Positions 15,131 to 23,597 of a DNA stretch of 23,966 nucleotides are shown piece after piece. The number at the start of each line of letters is the position of its first letter. The stretch's first letter is position 1. Below the pieces are notes generated by a model that saw only the letters and a list, made by a program, of their open reading frames with translations, had not been told where the DNA came from and searched no databases. Position numbers and translations under genes: made by a program. Location of the stretch: positions 1 through 23,966 of the forward strand of contig CAZVNS010000027.1 of NCBI GenBank assembly GCA_964628905.1. The letters run 5' to 3'. This DNA is from JAJPXC01 sp964628905. Lineage in GTDB: Bacteria; Bacteroidota; Bacteroidia; Bacteroidales; Muribaculaceae.

Positions 15131-15138
15131 CAAATTTA
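15131..15138 (-). promoter_or_regulatory. Candidate -7 box of pta (TAAATTTG)
   Basis: TAAATTTG on the minus strand matches the Bacteroidetes consensus and lies 46 nt before the pta ATG. A TTG at 15161-15163 (minus strand) is a possible -33 element at 22-bp spacing. It would separate pta from the upstream trkH operon. Confidence 0.5.
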
Positions 15139-15172
15139 ATGTTTTGTAGCTTATATTGTTCAATTGCCGCTG

Positions 15173-16660
15173 TCATTTTCTCCAAAAGCCGGGGGTGAAG
15201 AGGATGAGGACGGTGAAAAGTTCGAGACGGCCCACGAGCATCAGGAACGATAGTATCCATTTCGCCAGGTCGGGGATCAGGTCGTAGGAGCCGCCGTAGC
15301 CGGTGATGCCGGCGCCGAGTCCCGTGTTGCTGATGGCTGAGAACGACGAAAAGAACGAGTCGACAAGCGGCACATCGAGGGCTGTGAGCGCGATGCCTCC
15401 GAAGAGTATCAGCAGGGTGTAGATGCAAAGGAATGCTATCACCTTGTTGACCAGCTCGGTGGAGATGCGTTTGCCGTTGATGCGCACCGACATCACCGAG
15501 TTGGGGTGGATGCAGCGGTAGATCTCGTTGCGGATATTCTTCAACAGAAATATCATGCGGTCAATCTTGGCGCCACCGCTGGTGGATCCTGCGCAAGCGC
15601 CGAAGTACATCATCACAAACACCAACGAGAGCACGAACGGCCCCCAGACCTCAAAATTGGTGGCAGTAAGTCCGGTAGATGTAATGGTCGATACGATTTG
15701 GAATAGCGGGTCAATTGTGATTGACTTCCAGCCCGTGAACGCCCCTTTGCTGAGGATAGAGATGACAAAAAGCACGAACATCACAAGGATAATCACAACG
15801 TATGCTCTAAACGTATCGTTGCGCCACAGGCTTGAAGGCCGGCCGCTGACAGCTTGTATCATCAGGGTGAAGTTGACGCCCCCGAGAAACATGAACACTG
15901 TGATTACCACATCGATATATATGGAGTGGAATGAGGCGATACTGTCGTTGGAGGTTGAAAAACCGCCGGTTGATATCGTGGAGAATGCGTGGCAAATACT
16001 CTGGTAGATATCCATTGGGCCCAACCAGAGCAGTAATGTGAGAGCCGCTGTCAGGAAGATGTACAACCCCCAAAGACGTTTTGCGGTCTGGCTGATGCGC
16101 GGGCGCAGTTTCTCATGGGTGATACCGGTCACCTCGGCGTTGAACATCTGCATGCCGCCCGACGAGTTGAGCATCGGCACCACTGCAAGGGTGAAGAGGA
16201 TAATTCCCATACCTCCAATCCATTGCATCAGGCATCGCCAAAGGAGCATACCCTTCGACAGGTGGTCGATGTCGACCATAATGGTGGCACCGGTGGTGGT
16301 GAAGCCCGACATCGCTTCAAAAAAAGCGTCGCTCACCGACATCGCATTGGGGCTGTGCAGGAAAGGTATCATACCGAAAGCCGAGAACACTACCCACACA
16401 AGGGCCGTGAGCAGAAAGCCCTCGCGTTTACCCATCTCGGTGCGATTAGGGCGGATAAATGTGGTCATCAGCACTCCGGCTGCGGCGGTGGTTATGGCGG
16501 CTATCACAAACGATTTGTAGTCGCTCTCCTCGTAGATCAGGCATGTGGCTAACGGGGCGAGCATAAACACGGCCTCAATAATCAAGAGCCAGCCCACTAC
16601 CCTGAGGAGCATCGGCACATTGACATACATGCGGCGCTGGTTGCTACGTTCCGTTAACAT
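15173..16660 (-). CDS. trkH: Trk-type potassium uptake channel subunit TrkH
   Basis: The ion-conducting subunit of the Trk potassium uptake system in the inner membrane. The 495 residues have the four pore-loop repeats of the family: TTTGAT (121-126), STGGF (230-234), TSTGLT (327-332) and SNTGLG (444-449). Each lies between hydrophobic helices. The GACAGSTSGGAKIDR segment (354-368) is the conserved intramembrane loop and gating region. It lies 13 nt after trkA on the same strand, as expected for its regulatory partner. It is the last gene of the operon. Confidence 0.95.
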   Translation of the reverse strand: MLTERSNQRRMYVNVPMLLRVVGWLLIIEAVFMLAPLATCLIYEESDYKSFVIAAITTAAAGVLMTTFIRPNRTEMGKREGFLLTALVWVVFSAFGMIPFLHSPNAMSVSDAFFEAMSGFTTTGATIMVDIDHLSKGMLLWRCLMQWIGGMGIILFTLAVVPMLNSSGGMQMFNAEVTGITHEKLRPRISQTAKRLWGLYIFLTAALTLLLWLGPMDIYQSICHAFSTISTGGFSTSNDSIASFHSIYIDVVITVFMFLGGVNFTLMIQAVSGRPSSLWRNDTFRAYVVIILVMFVLFVISILSKGAFTGWKSITIDPLFQIVSTITSTGLTATNFEVWGPFVLSLVFVMMYFGACAGSTSGGAKIDRMIFLLKNIRNEIYRCIHPNSVMSVRINGKRISTELVNKVIAFLCIYTLLILFGGIALTALDVPLVDSFFSSFSAISNTGLGAGITGYGGSYDLIPDLAKWILSFLMLVGRLELFTVLILFTPGFWRK

Positions 16661-16673
16661 ATCATGTTGATGA

Positions 16674-18005
16674 TTACGAGAATAGACGTTCGATTTTGTG
16701 TATCGCTCCGGCGAGGCAGAACACTACTACCTGGTCGCCAGGCTCGATGATGGTATTACCCGACACGAGCATACCGTTGCCGTTGCGTACGGCGCCGGCG
16801 ATGGTCATGTCGCGGGTGAGGTTGAGGTCGCGGATGCGCCCCTTTGTGATTTTCGAACCGGGATGGGCTTCGAGGGTCGCCACCTCGGCATCGGCTAGTG
16901 TCAGGCATTTGCTCGACTCGGAGTCGGCGTCGAGCATCAGCTGGAATATCTTGCTTGATGCCAGCAGTTTCTTGTTGATAACGGTGCCGATGTTCAGGCC
17001 CTCAGCCTCGGCGATGAGCTGTATGTTCTCAACCTCGGCCACTGTTTTTTTAACCCCAAACTCCTTGGCAGTCAGGCAGGCGAGGATGTTGGTCTCGGAG
17101 CTGTCGGTCAAGGCGATAAAGGCATCCTGGTCGTGGATGCCCTCCTCGATCAGCAGCTCGTTGTCGCGTCCGTCGCCGTGAATGATCTCAGCATTGGGAC
17201 ATCGGTCGGCGAGCCATAGGCACTTGTCGCGGTTTTGCTCTATAATCTTAATTTTGAACTCGTCGCCGGCCATCGCGGCGATGCGCACTGCGATACGGCT
17301 ACCACCCATGATCATCACTTTCTTTACTTGATGTAGTGTCTTTCCGCAGAGTTGACGCACTTCGTCGATATGCTCCTTGGTGGTGGTGAAGAATAGGATG
17401 TCGCCCGACTTTATGCGGTCGTCGCCTCGAGGTATGATGGTCTCGTGGCGTCGCTTGATGGCCGATATATGGAGCGCTTGCTGGATGGCGAGGTCTTTGA
17501 TGAGCTGGCCTACGATCTGGGCGTCGTCGTGCACCCTCACTCCTACGAGCATGATCTCGCCATTGCTCAACTCCAGCCAGTTGCGCACCCATGAGCGGCG
17601 CAGTGCGGTCAGGGTTTCGGCGGCTGCGAGCATCTCGGGGTAGATCAGATGGTCGACTCCGAGGCGGTTGAACACCTCGACATGTTTGGGGCGCATGAAC
17701 TCATAGTTGTCGATGCGGGCCACGGTGGTTTTTGCGCCTAAGTCTTTGGCTATCTCACAGGAGATCACGTTGGTGGTCTCGTAGGGGGTGACTGCGATGT
17801 AGAGGTCGCATTTGGGCACGCGGGCGTTGCGGAGCGACTCAAACGAGGTGGGGCTCCCGACGAGGGTCATCAGGTTGTAGTTGGAGTCGAGGGGCTCGAG
17901 CTTGGAGCGGTCGGAGTCGACCAGCACTATGTCCTGGTTTTCGCGGCTCAGCAGTTTCGCCAAGTGAGAGCCGACATCGCCTGCGCCCATTATTACAATC
18001 TTCAT
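16674..18005 (-). CDS. trkA: Trk potassium uptake regulatory protein TrkA
   Basis: A cytoplasmic NAD(H)/nucleotide-binding subunit that gates TrkH. The 443 residues hold two tandem RCK units. The first nucleotide-binding motif is GAGDVGSHLA (7-16) with VDSD at its beta2 end. The second is GGSRIAVRIA (234-243). Each is followed by a TrkA-C domain, at about 140-220 and 360-443. It lies 9 nt after dxs and 13 nt before trkH. Confidence 0.95.
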   Translation of the reverse strand: MKIVIMGAGDVGSHLAKLLSRENQDIVLVDSDRSKLEPLDSNYNLMTLVGSPTSFESLRNARVPKCDLYIAVTPYETTNVISCEIAKDLGAKTTVARIDNYEFMRPKHVEVFNRLGVDHLIYPEMLAAAETLTALRRSWVRNWLELSNGEIMLVGVRVHDDAQIVGQLIKDLAIQQALHISAIKRRHETIIPRGDDRIKSGDILFFTTTKEHIDEVRQLCGKTLHQVKKVMIMGGSRIAVRIAAMAGDEFKIKIIEQNRDKCLWLADRCPNAEIIHGDGRDNELLIEEGIHDQDAFIALTDSSETNILACLTAKEFGVKKTVAEVENIQLIAEAEGLNIGTVINKKLLASSKIFQLMLDADSESSKCLTLADAEVATLEAHPGSKITKGRIRDLNLTRDMTIAGAVRNGNGMLVSGNTIIEPGDQVVVFCLAGAIHKIERLFS

Positions 18006-18014
18006 GCGGGAGGA

Positions 18015-19988
18015 TTAATTGAGGTTTTTAACTATTTTCGAGCTGGCGCTCTCACCCCGGCTGGCGCTCTCACACGATGCTTTAGCAGTGATGATTTTGC
18101 GAGCTATTGAGTCGGGGTCGAGTCCGCATTGGGCTTTGAGCTGAGGCACGGTGCCGTGGGCTATGAAGCGGTCGGGGATGCCGATTATGGTCAACGGCCG
18201 TGAGATACCCTCTGCCGCGAGCCATTCGGCGACGGCCGAACCGAAGCCCCCCATCATCGCGCCATCTTCGACGGTGACAATCGGGCAACCCGTATCGGCG
18301 ATCTCGCGCATCATATCGTGGTCGAGAGGCTTGACGAATACAGCATCGTAGTGGGCGGCATCGACACCTTGCTCCCTGGCTTTGGCTACAGCTTGAGCCA
18401 CCTCGTGAGCAATTGTGCCAATCGATATCACCGCAACCTCACGTCCGGGAGTGAGCAGCTCTCCGCGGCCTATTTCTACTTGCTCAAGGGGGAGGCCTGA
18501 GGGGTCGTCGTGGGCGCTTCCGCGGGGGTAGCGTATAGCCATCGGGCCGCGTTCGTCGGGGAGTTGGGCTGTATATAGGAGGTTGCGTAGCATCGCTCCA
18601 TTGCGGGGTGCGGCCACGGTCATGTTGGGGATTGAGCGGAGGTAGCTCAGGTCGAAGGCTCCATGATGTGTCACTCCGTCCTCTCCAACGAGTCCGGCGC
18701 GGTCGATGCACAATGTGACGGGAAGACGCTGTATGGCCACGTCGTGGATTATTTGGTCGTAACCACGCTGGAGGAATGAGGAGTAGATAGCCACGAAGGG
18801 AAGCAGTCCGTCCTTGGCGAGGCCGCCTGCGAATGTCACGGCGTGACCCTCGGAGATGCCCACGTCGAACACCCGCTCAGGCATCTCCTCCTGAAGCATG
18901 CTCATCGAAGTGCCCGAGGGCATGGCGGCAGTGATGCCTACTATCTTGGGGTTGGCTTTGGCGAGTTCGACGATGGTCTTGCCGAATATCTCTTGATATT
19001 TAGGGTAGCCTGCCGATGACTTGGCGCGCTCACCTGTGGCAGGGTCAAATTTGCCGGGGGCGTGCCAGGTTGTGGGGTCATCTTCAGCGGGTTTGTATCC
19101 TTTGCCTTTGACTGTGCGCAGGTGCAGTATGCGGGGTCCATCCATGTCCTTGATGTCGGAGAGCACGCGCACGAGGCGCTCCACGTCGTGCCCGTCGATG
19201 GGTCCGAAATAGCGTATGTTGAGTCCTTCGAATATGTTCTGCTCGTGGGAGATGAGTGATTTAAGCGAGTTGTTGAATCGCAGTATTGTGCCGCGGCGTC
19301 GTTCGGAGATTAGGCGCAGCTTGCGCAGGAGGCGGTAGGCCTTGAAGCGTAGTTTGTTGTACGCCTTTGATGTGGTGATGTGCGACAGATATCCGTTGAG
19401 CGAACCCACTGCGCGGTCGATCGACATGTCGTTGTCGTTGAGTATGATCAGCAGGTTGTTGGGGGTGTTGGCGGCGTTGTTGATGCCCTCGAATGCGAGT
19501 CCGCCGCTGATTGAGGCGTCGCCAATCACTGCCACCACATTACGGCGCGGGTTGTCGCCGTTGAGCTGCGAGGCCACTGCCATGCCTAATGCCGCTGATA
19601 TTGAGTTGGATGCGTGTCCGGCAGTGAATGTGTCGTACTCGCTCTCGTCGGGGTTGGGAAATCCTGACAGGCCACCTAACTGACGATTAGTGGAGAACTG
19701 CTCACGTCGGCCTGTCAACAACTTATGGGCGTAAGCCTGATGCCCCACGTCCCATACTATACGGTCGCGGGGGGTGTTGAACACATAGTGTAGCGCCACC
19801 GTCAGCTCCACCGCGCCCATCGACGATGCGAAGTGACCGGGGTTGGACGATAGTTGCGCTATCAGCTCCTGTCGCAGCTCGGAGCATACTTGCGGTAGCT
19901 CCGAGGGGGAGAGCTGCCGCAGATCCTCCGGGTAATTGATGGCATCTATTAAGCGCACATCAGGGGTGTCACTTTGTTTTCCCGCCAT
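18015..19988 (-). CDS. dxs: 1-deoxy-D-xylulose-5-phosphate synthase
   Basis: First enzyme of the MEP isoprenoid pathway. It condenses pyruvate and glyceraldehyde 3-phosphate, using thiamine diphosphate. From the ATG at 19986-19988 (MAGKQSDTPD) it has 657 residues. An upstream start at 20018 adds ten poor residues inside the preceding gene. The ThDP motif is GDASISGG with NDN about 28 residues later. DVGHQAYAHK, TAGHASNSIS and the transketolase-type HHGAFDLSYL are present. The C-terminal tail has a small duplication (ESASRGESASS) caused by an 18-bp tandem repeat. The start overlaps the end of the small membrane-protein gene, so the two are probably translationally coupled. Confidence 0.95.
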   Translation of the reverse strand: MAGKQSDTPDVRLIDAINYPEDLRQLSPSELPQVCSELRQELIAQLSSNPGHFASSMGAVELTVALHYVFNTPRDRIVWDVGHQAYAHKLLTGRREQFSTNRQLGGLSGFPNPDESEYDTFTAGHASNSISAALGMAVASQLNGDNPRRNVVAVIGDASISGGLAFEGINNAANTPNNLLIILNDNDMSIDRAVGSLNGYLSHITTSKAYNKLRFKAYRLLRKLRLISERRRGTILRFNNSLKSLISHEQNIFEGLNIRYFGPIDGHDVERLVRVLSDIKDMDGPRILHLRTVKGKGYKPAEDDPTTWHAPGKFDPATGERAKSSAGYPKYQEIFGKTIVELAKANPKIVGITAAMPSGTSMSMLQEEMPERVFDVGISEGHAVTFAGGLAKDGLLPFVAIYSSFLQRGYDQIIHDVAIQRLPVTLCIDRAGLVGEDGVTHHGAFDLSYLRSIPNMTVAAPRNGAMLRNLLYTAQLPDERGPMAIRYPRGSAHDDPSGLPLEQVEIGRGELLTPGREVAVISIGTIAHEVAQAVAKAREQGVDAAHYDAVFVKPLDHDMMREIADTGCPIVTVEDGAMMGGFGSAVAEWLAAEGISRPLTIIGIPDRFIAHGTVPQLKAQCGLDPDSIARKIITAKASCESASRGESASSKIVKNLN

Positions 19989-20151
19989 TCTTGATATATT
20001 TTTTATACAGAGGCACAAACACCACTATCCCTGAGGCCACTATCACAAAGAGTGTGTAGAGGTTGAAGCCGCGTCCGGCCACCATCAGGTAGCACAGCAG
20101 CAGCCAAAGAGCGGCCAAGCAGGCGAAGCGGAATTTCTGACCTCCTGTCAT
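19969..20151 (-). CDS. Small two-helix membrane protein
   Basis: A 60-residue protein, MTGGQKFRFACLAAL to KNGGKTK. It has two hydrophobic segments (about 8-25 and 30-47) and a basic C-terminus (KKYIKNGGKTK). It is the first gene after the promoter at 20156-20163. Its last 20 nt overlap the dxs start, so it looks like a real gene and not a leader artefact. I do not recognise the family. A role tied to dxs or to Trk transport cannot be claimed. A longer reading frame to the right crosses the promoter box and the end of prfC and was rejected. Confidence 0.7.
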   Translation of the reverse strand: MTGGQKFRFACLAALWLLLCYLMVAGRGFNLYTLFVIVASGIVVFVPLYKKYIKNGGKTK

Positions 20152-20155
20152 ATCG

Positions 20156-20163
20156 CAAAGATA
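20156..20163 (-). promoter_or_regulatory. -7 box of the small membrane protein-dxs-trkAH operon (TATCTTTG)
   Basis: TATCTTTG is a full match to TAnnTTTG. Four bases (CGAT) separate it from the ATG at 20151, so the transcript would start at or next to the start codon. It lies 22 nt after the prfC stop. Confidence 0.6.
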
Positions 20164-20185
20164 AGTAAAATTTCGGAGAGTGTGG

Positions 20186-21766
20186 TTAAAATTCCGAGGT
20201 GAAATGGAGGCGTATCGCCGGGAAGTCGTTTTGAGCCATCTGAAGCACGTAGGCCGAGTCGGCGAGGAACACATCGCGCCCTTCGCGGTCGACAGCCATG
20301 AACTGGTGCTTGCGCAGCTTGAAGGCGGCGAGGGCTTTTTCGTCGTCGCTCTCTATCCAGCACGCCTTATAGAGAGAGATGGGCTCCCATCTCACTTGCG
20401 CACCATACTCATGCAGCAGGCGGTATTGGATCACCTCAAACTGCAGCTGTCCGACGGTGCCGATCAGTCGTCGACCGTTGTATTGGTTGGTGAAGAGCTG
20501 TGCCACGCCTTCGTCCATCAGTTGTTGTATACCTTTGTCGAGCTGCTTCGACTTCATGGGGTCGGTGTTCTCGATATACTTGAACATCTCGGGTGAGAAC
20601 GATGGCAATCCGCGGAAATGCAGAGGTGTTGACGATGCGGTGAGCGTATCGCCGATTTTGAACACCCCGGTGTCGGGCAGACCCACGATGTCGCCGGGGT
20701 AGGCTGTGTCGACTATGCTCTTCTTCTGTGCCATGAAGGCTGTTGGAGCGGCGAAGCGGAGGGTCTTGCCGGTGCGCACCTGGTGGTAGGGAGCGTTGCG
20801 CTCAAATGTGCCTGAGCACACCTTGACGAAGGCGATGCATGAGCGGTGGTTGGGATCCATGTTGGCGTGTATCTTGAATACGAAGCCGCTAAATCCCTCC
20901 TCCTCAGGCCTAACCTCACGCTCCTGTGCCTGCACAGGGCGGGGCGAGGGTGCAATCTTAACGAAACAGTCAAGCAGCTCCTTGACACCAAATGTGTTGA
21001 GCGCAGAGCCGAAGAACACTGGGGCTAACTCGCCGCGCAGATAAGCGTCGACGTCAAATTCCGGGTAAACGCCTTCGATCAGCTCCAGGTCGTCGCGCAG
21101 CTTTTGGGCGTCGACTTCACCAACTGTGGCATCCACCAGCGGGTCGTTGAGGTCCTTTACCTCATGGCGCTCCGAGATGGTCTGCTTCGAAGGGGTGAAC
21201 AGGTCGAGCGCCTGCTCATATATGTTGTATACACCCTTGAACTTTGCTCCGATGTTGATGGGCCACGACAGGGGGCGCACACCGATATGCAACTCGCTCT
21301 CCAGCTCATCCATGATGTCGAATGGGTCGCGACCCTCGCGGTCGAGCTTGTTGACGAATATTATCACCGGGGTCTTGCGCATGCGGCACACCTCCATCAG
21401 GCGGCGGGTCTGCTGCTCAACGCCCTTGGCCACGTCGACCACTATGATTACGGAGTCGACGGCGGTGAGAGTGCGGTAGGTATCCTCGGCGAAGTCCTGG
21501 TGTCCGGGGGTGTCAAGTATGTTGATTTTATATCCGTCGTAGTCGAAGCCCATCACTGATGTGGCTACTGAGATGCCGCGTTGCTTCTCGATGTCCATCC
21601 AGTCGGAAGTGGCGGTCTTCTTGATTTTGTTCGACTTTACGGCACCGGCTATATGGATTGCGCCACCAAAGAGCAGGAGCTTCTCGGTGAGAGTGGTCTT
21701 TCCCGCATCGGGGTGTGATATTATGGCGAATGTACGTCGGCGTGCTATTTCGTCGGTAAGTGACAT
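20186..21766 (-). CDS. prfC: Peptide chain release factor 3
   Basis: A translational GTPase that recycles RF1/RF2 after peptide release. The 526 residues carry G1 HPDAGKTT (18-25), G3 DTPGH (85-89) and G4 NKLD (139-142). The switch region EKQRGISV is the RF3 form of the EF-G type switch. The later GTPase-associated domains include the FRGLPSFSPEMF segment, seen in RF3 and not in EF-G. Length is normal for RF3 (about 525-530). It lies 68 nt after rmlD on the same strand, with a repeat-like spacer between them. Confidence 0.95.
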   Translation of the reverse strand: MSLTDEIARRRTFAIISHPDAGKTTLTEKLLLFGGAIHIAGAVKSNKIKKTATSDWMDIEKQRGISVATSVMGFDYDGYKINILDTPGHQDFAEDTYRTLTAVDSVIIVVDVAKGVEQQTRRLMEVCRMRKTPVIIFVNKLDREGRDPFDIMDELESELHIGVRPLSWPINIGAKFKGVYNIYEQALDLFTPSKQTISERHEVKDLNDPLVDATVGEVDAQKLRDDLELIEGVYPEFDVDAYLRGELAPVFFGSALNTFGVKELLDCFVKIAPSPRPVQAQEREVRPEEEGFSGFVFKIHANMDPNHRSCIAFVKVCSGTFERNAPYHQVRTGKTLRFAAPTAFMAQKKSIVDTAYPGDIVGLPDTGVFKIGDTLTASSTPLHFRGLPSFSPEMFKYIENTDPMKSKQLDKGIQQLMDEGVAQLFTNQYNGRRLIGTVGQLQFEVIQYRLLHEYGAQVRWEPISLYKACWIESDDEKALAAFKLRKHQFMAVDREGRDVFLADSAYVLQMAQNDFPAIRLHFTSEF

Positions 21767-21780
21767 TATGGGGTTCTAGA

Positions 21781-21832
21781 GTTTTTAAAGTTGATCTTAT
21801 CGGGATGTAGGGTCATTAAGGACATTAATGTC
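21781..21832. repeat. Second copy of the parB-downstream spacer motif, with a perfect palindrome
   Basis: GTTTTTAAAGTTGATCTTAT at 21781-21800 matches the start of the parB-downstream spacer (1129-1148) apart from two bases. It is followed by the perfect palindrome GACATTAATGTC at 21821-21832, just beyond the rmlD stop. Confidence 0.5.
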
Positions 21833-21834
21833 GT

Positions 21835-22704
21835 TCACAGCTGCCCCGGGTTGGCAATGCGGCGGAGGCAGTCGGCCAGAGAGTCGCGCCAGTAGGGGAT
21901 ATCGACATCGTACGTGGCGGCTATGCGCTGCTTGTCGAGCACGCTGTAGTAGGGGCGTGTGGCGGCGGTGGGATAGTCGGTCGTGGGGATGGGTATCACC
22001 ACTTTGTCGTGATGTCCGGAGAGGTCGAGGATGGCCTTGGCGAAGTCGTACCACGAAGCCACGCCGTTGTCGGTGTAGTGGAAGATGCCCTCCACCCACT
22101 GCTGTGAGCGCAGTATCTTGACTATAGCCCTGGCCAGGTCGGCGGCGTAGGTCGGTGTGCCGATTTGGTCGGCAACGACACGCAGGGGGGCGGTGTCGTC
22201 TTCGTTGTTGAGTATCGTCTTCACGAAGTTGTGGCCGTAGGGTGAGTACAGCCATGCTGTGCGTATGATCACACTTTCAGGGGCCAATGCCAGCAGTGCT
22301 GTCTCGCCGGCACGCTTGGTGGTGCCGTACTGCGAGGCGGGGTTCACCTTATCGCTCTCGCTGTACGGGCGGTGGGCTTTGCCGTCGAACACATAATCGG
22401 TCGACACGTGTACCACCTTCACGCCGTTGGCGTCGGCCACGCGGGCTATGTTCTTCACTGCGTCGACATTCACCGCCGAGCATTGGAGCTTCTCCTCCTC
22501 GGCGCGGTCCACGGCTGTGTAGGCTGCGCAGTTCACTATGTGGGTTATGTCGTTGGCCACGACCTGACGCTCTATGGCCTTGGGGTCGGTCAAGTCGAGT
22601 GTGTCGATGTCAGTATAGATCGTTTGGCCGGGGAGCTGGGCTTCGAGCACGTTACGCATCTCGCGGCCGAGCTGTCCGTTGGCGCCTGTGACGAGTATCT
22701 TCAT
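21835..22704 (-). CDS. rfbD: dTDP-4-dehydrorhamnose reductase
   Basis: The last enzyme of dTDP-L-rhamnose synthesis (RmlD), an NAD(P)H-dependent short-chain reductase/epimerase-fold enzyme. The 289 residues show GANGQLG (7-13), NCAAYTAVDRAE (58-69), STDYVFDGK (101-109) and the catalytic YGTTK (Tyr126, Lys130). The substrate-side AWLYSPYGHNFVKT and RPYYSVLDK segments complete the family pattern. The other rml genes are not in this window, so it is an isolated member. prfC follows on the same strand. Confidence 0.95.
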   Translation of the reverse strand: MKILVTGANGQLGREMRNVLEAQLPGQTIYTDIDTLDLTDPKAIERQVVANDITHIVNCAAYTAVDRAEEEKLQCSAVNVDAVKNIARVADANGVKVVHVSTDYVFDGKAHRPYSESDKVNPASQYGTTKRAGETALLALAPESVIIRTAWLYSPYGHNFVKTILNNEDDTAPLRVVADQIGTPTYAADLARAIVKILRSQQWVEGIFHYTDNGVASWYDFAKAILDLSGHHDKVVIPIPTTDYPTAATRPYYSVLDKQRIAATYDVDIPYWRDSLADCLRRIANPGQL

Positions 22705-22735
22705 TCGCGTGTGTTAGTAGAGTTAAAAGTTACCG

Positions 22736-22743
22736 CGAAGTTA
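22736..22743 (-). promoter_or_regulatory. Candidate -7 box of rfbD (TAACTTCG)
   Basis: TAACTTCG followed by CGG lies 31 nt before the ATG, with one mismatch to TAnnTTTG. The same TAACTTCGCGG string precedes the HExxH gene (7512-7522). Confidence 0.4.
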
Positions 22744-22786
22744 CTATTTTCCCTCGTATCGAGCAATAGTATTCACAGCTATTGAT

Positions 22787-22794
22787 TACCTTTG
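22787..22794 (+). promoter_or_regulatory. -7 box of the YgjP-type gene (TACCTTTG)
   Basis: TACCTTTG is a full match to TAnnTTTG. Four bases (CGGC) separate it from the ATG at 22799, predicting a leaderless mRNA. Confidence 0.55.
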
Positions 22795-22798
22795 CGGC

Positions 22799-23362
22799 AT
22801 GTACAAAGATGGGACATACAAAGGGCTGTCGGTAAGGATAGCCATCAAGAGGATTAAGCGGATGCATTTACGAGTTGTCGCCGACGAGCCTAACGTGAGG
22901 CTTTCGGCACCTCCGACCGTCACGTCCGACGAGATATTCAAGATGATCGATGACAACCTTGAGTGGATTAGGCAAGCTCTCGTCAAGGTAAAGACACAGG
23001 CATCCATATGTAGCGAGGCGGAGCCGCCGTTGGCGCGTCAGCAAGCGGTCGCGTTCGCCATGCTGGTTCACCTCAAGCTGAGATATTGGGCTGGTATCAT
23101 GAAGGTTAATTACACAGATGTGTCAATCCGCACCATGAAGTCGCGCTGGGGCTCTTGCACCTCAAATGGGCGCATATGCATCAACCGTAGGCTGGCCCAC
23201 TATCCGGAGCAGTGGCTCGACTATGTGGTGGTGCATGAGTTAGCACATCGGCGTCACATGAACCACTCCCCCGAATTTTGGGCCGTGGTCGAGAAGTATT
23301 GCCCTGACTGGAAAAAAATAAGGTCTGCGATGCGCGGACGCATCGCAGACCCTGAGGAGTGA
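22799..23362 (+). CDS. YgjP-type (DUF45) zinc metallopeptidase
   Basis: A 187-residue protein of the YgjP/DUF45 (M48-related WLM-like) family. MKSRWGSCTSNGRICINRRL (113-132) is the family's signature. HELAH (146-150) gives two zinc ligands and the catalytic glutamate, and NHSPEFW (155-161) gives the third histidine. No signal peptide or membrane segment is seen, so it is probably cytoplasmic. The natural substrate is unknown. The last 30 or so bases form a terminator hairpin for the other strand, so the C-terminal RSAMRGRIADPEE may owe its sequence to that structure. Confidence 0.9.
   Translation: MYKDGTYKGLSVRIAIKRIKRMHLRVVADEPNVRLSAPPTVTSDEIFKMIDDNLEWIRQALVKVKTQASICSEAEPPLARQQAVAFAMLVHLKLRYWAGIMKVNYTDVSIRTMKSRWGSCTSNGRICINRRLAHYPEQWLDYVVVHELAHRRHMNHSPEFWAVVEKYCPDWKKIRSAMRGRIADPEE
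23311..23351 (-). terminator. Strong intrinsic terminator inside the 3' end of the YgjP-type gene
   Basis: GGTCTGCGATGCG (23322-23334) and CGCATCGCAGACC (23339-23351) form a perfect 13-bp stem with a CGGA loop. On the minus strand it is followed by TTATTTTTTTC (23311-23321), a full intrinsic terminator. It would stop transcripts coming from the right, where a broken gene ends at 23374. Confidence 0.75.
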
Positions 23363-23373
23363 TAGTTAAGAGT

Positions 23374-23457
23374 TTAGCGAACCTGAAGTTTCACAGAGTT
23401 ATCGCCGTTAGTGGCTATGTAAATCTGAGTTTTCCCATAAAAAGTACCTAAAATAGC
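23374..23457 (-). pseudogene. C-terminal remnant of a lost gene
   Basis: Between TAA codons, the minus strand encodes 27 residues, including GTFYGKTQIYIATNGDNS and ending KLQVR, with clear protein character. There is no start codon. It is followed by a textbook terminator at 23311-23351, as a real gene end would be. The family cannot be named. It begins about 20 bp from dispersed repeat copy 3. Confidence 0.4.
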
Positions 23458-23477
23458 TTAATCTCTGAAAATAAATT

Positions 23478-23511
23478 GGTAATTTTCAACACAGGGATTT
23501 GTATGTGACCC
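23478..23511 (+). repeat. Dispersed repeat, copy 3
   Basis: It reads GGTAATTTTCAA followed by CACAGGGATTTGTATGTGACC. It shares the first block with copy 2 and the second with copies 1 and 2, with small changes. Confidence 0.6.
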
Positions 23512-23597
23512 ATATTATGACTATGCTTCTTGTTGGGATACCGCTTTATCTTCTCTATGAGGTAAGTATAAAAATAGTCAAAAGAACAAACCATAAA

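Noticed and set aside
20152..20274. A 41-residue N-terminal extension of the small membrane protein.
   Set aside because: It overlaps the end of prfC and crosses a full-match -7 promoter box.
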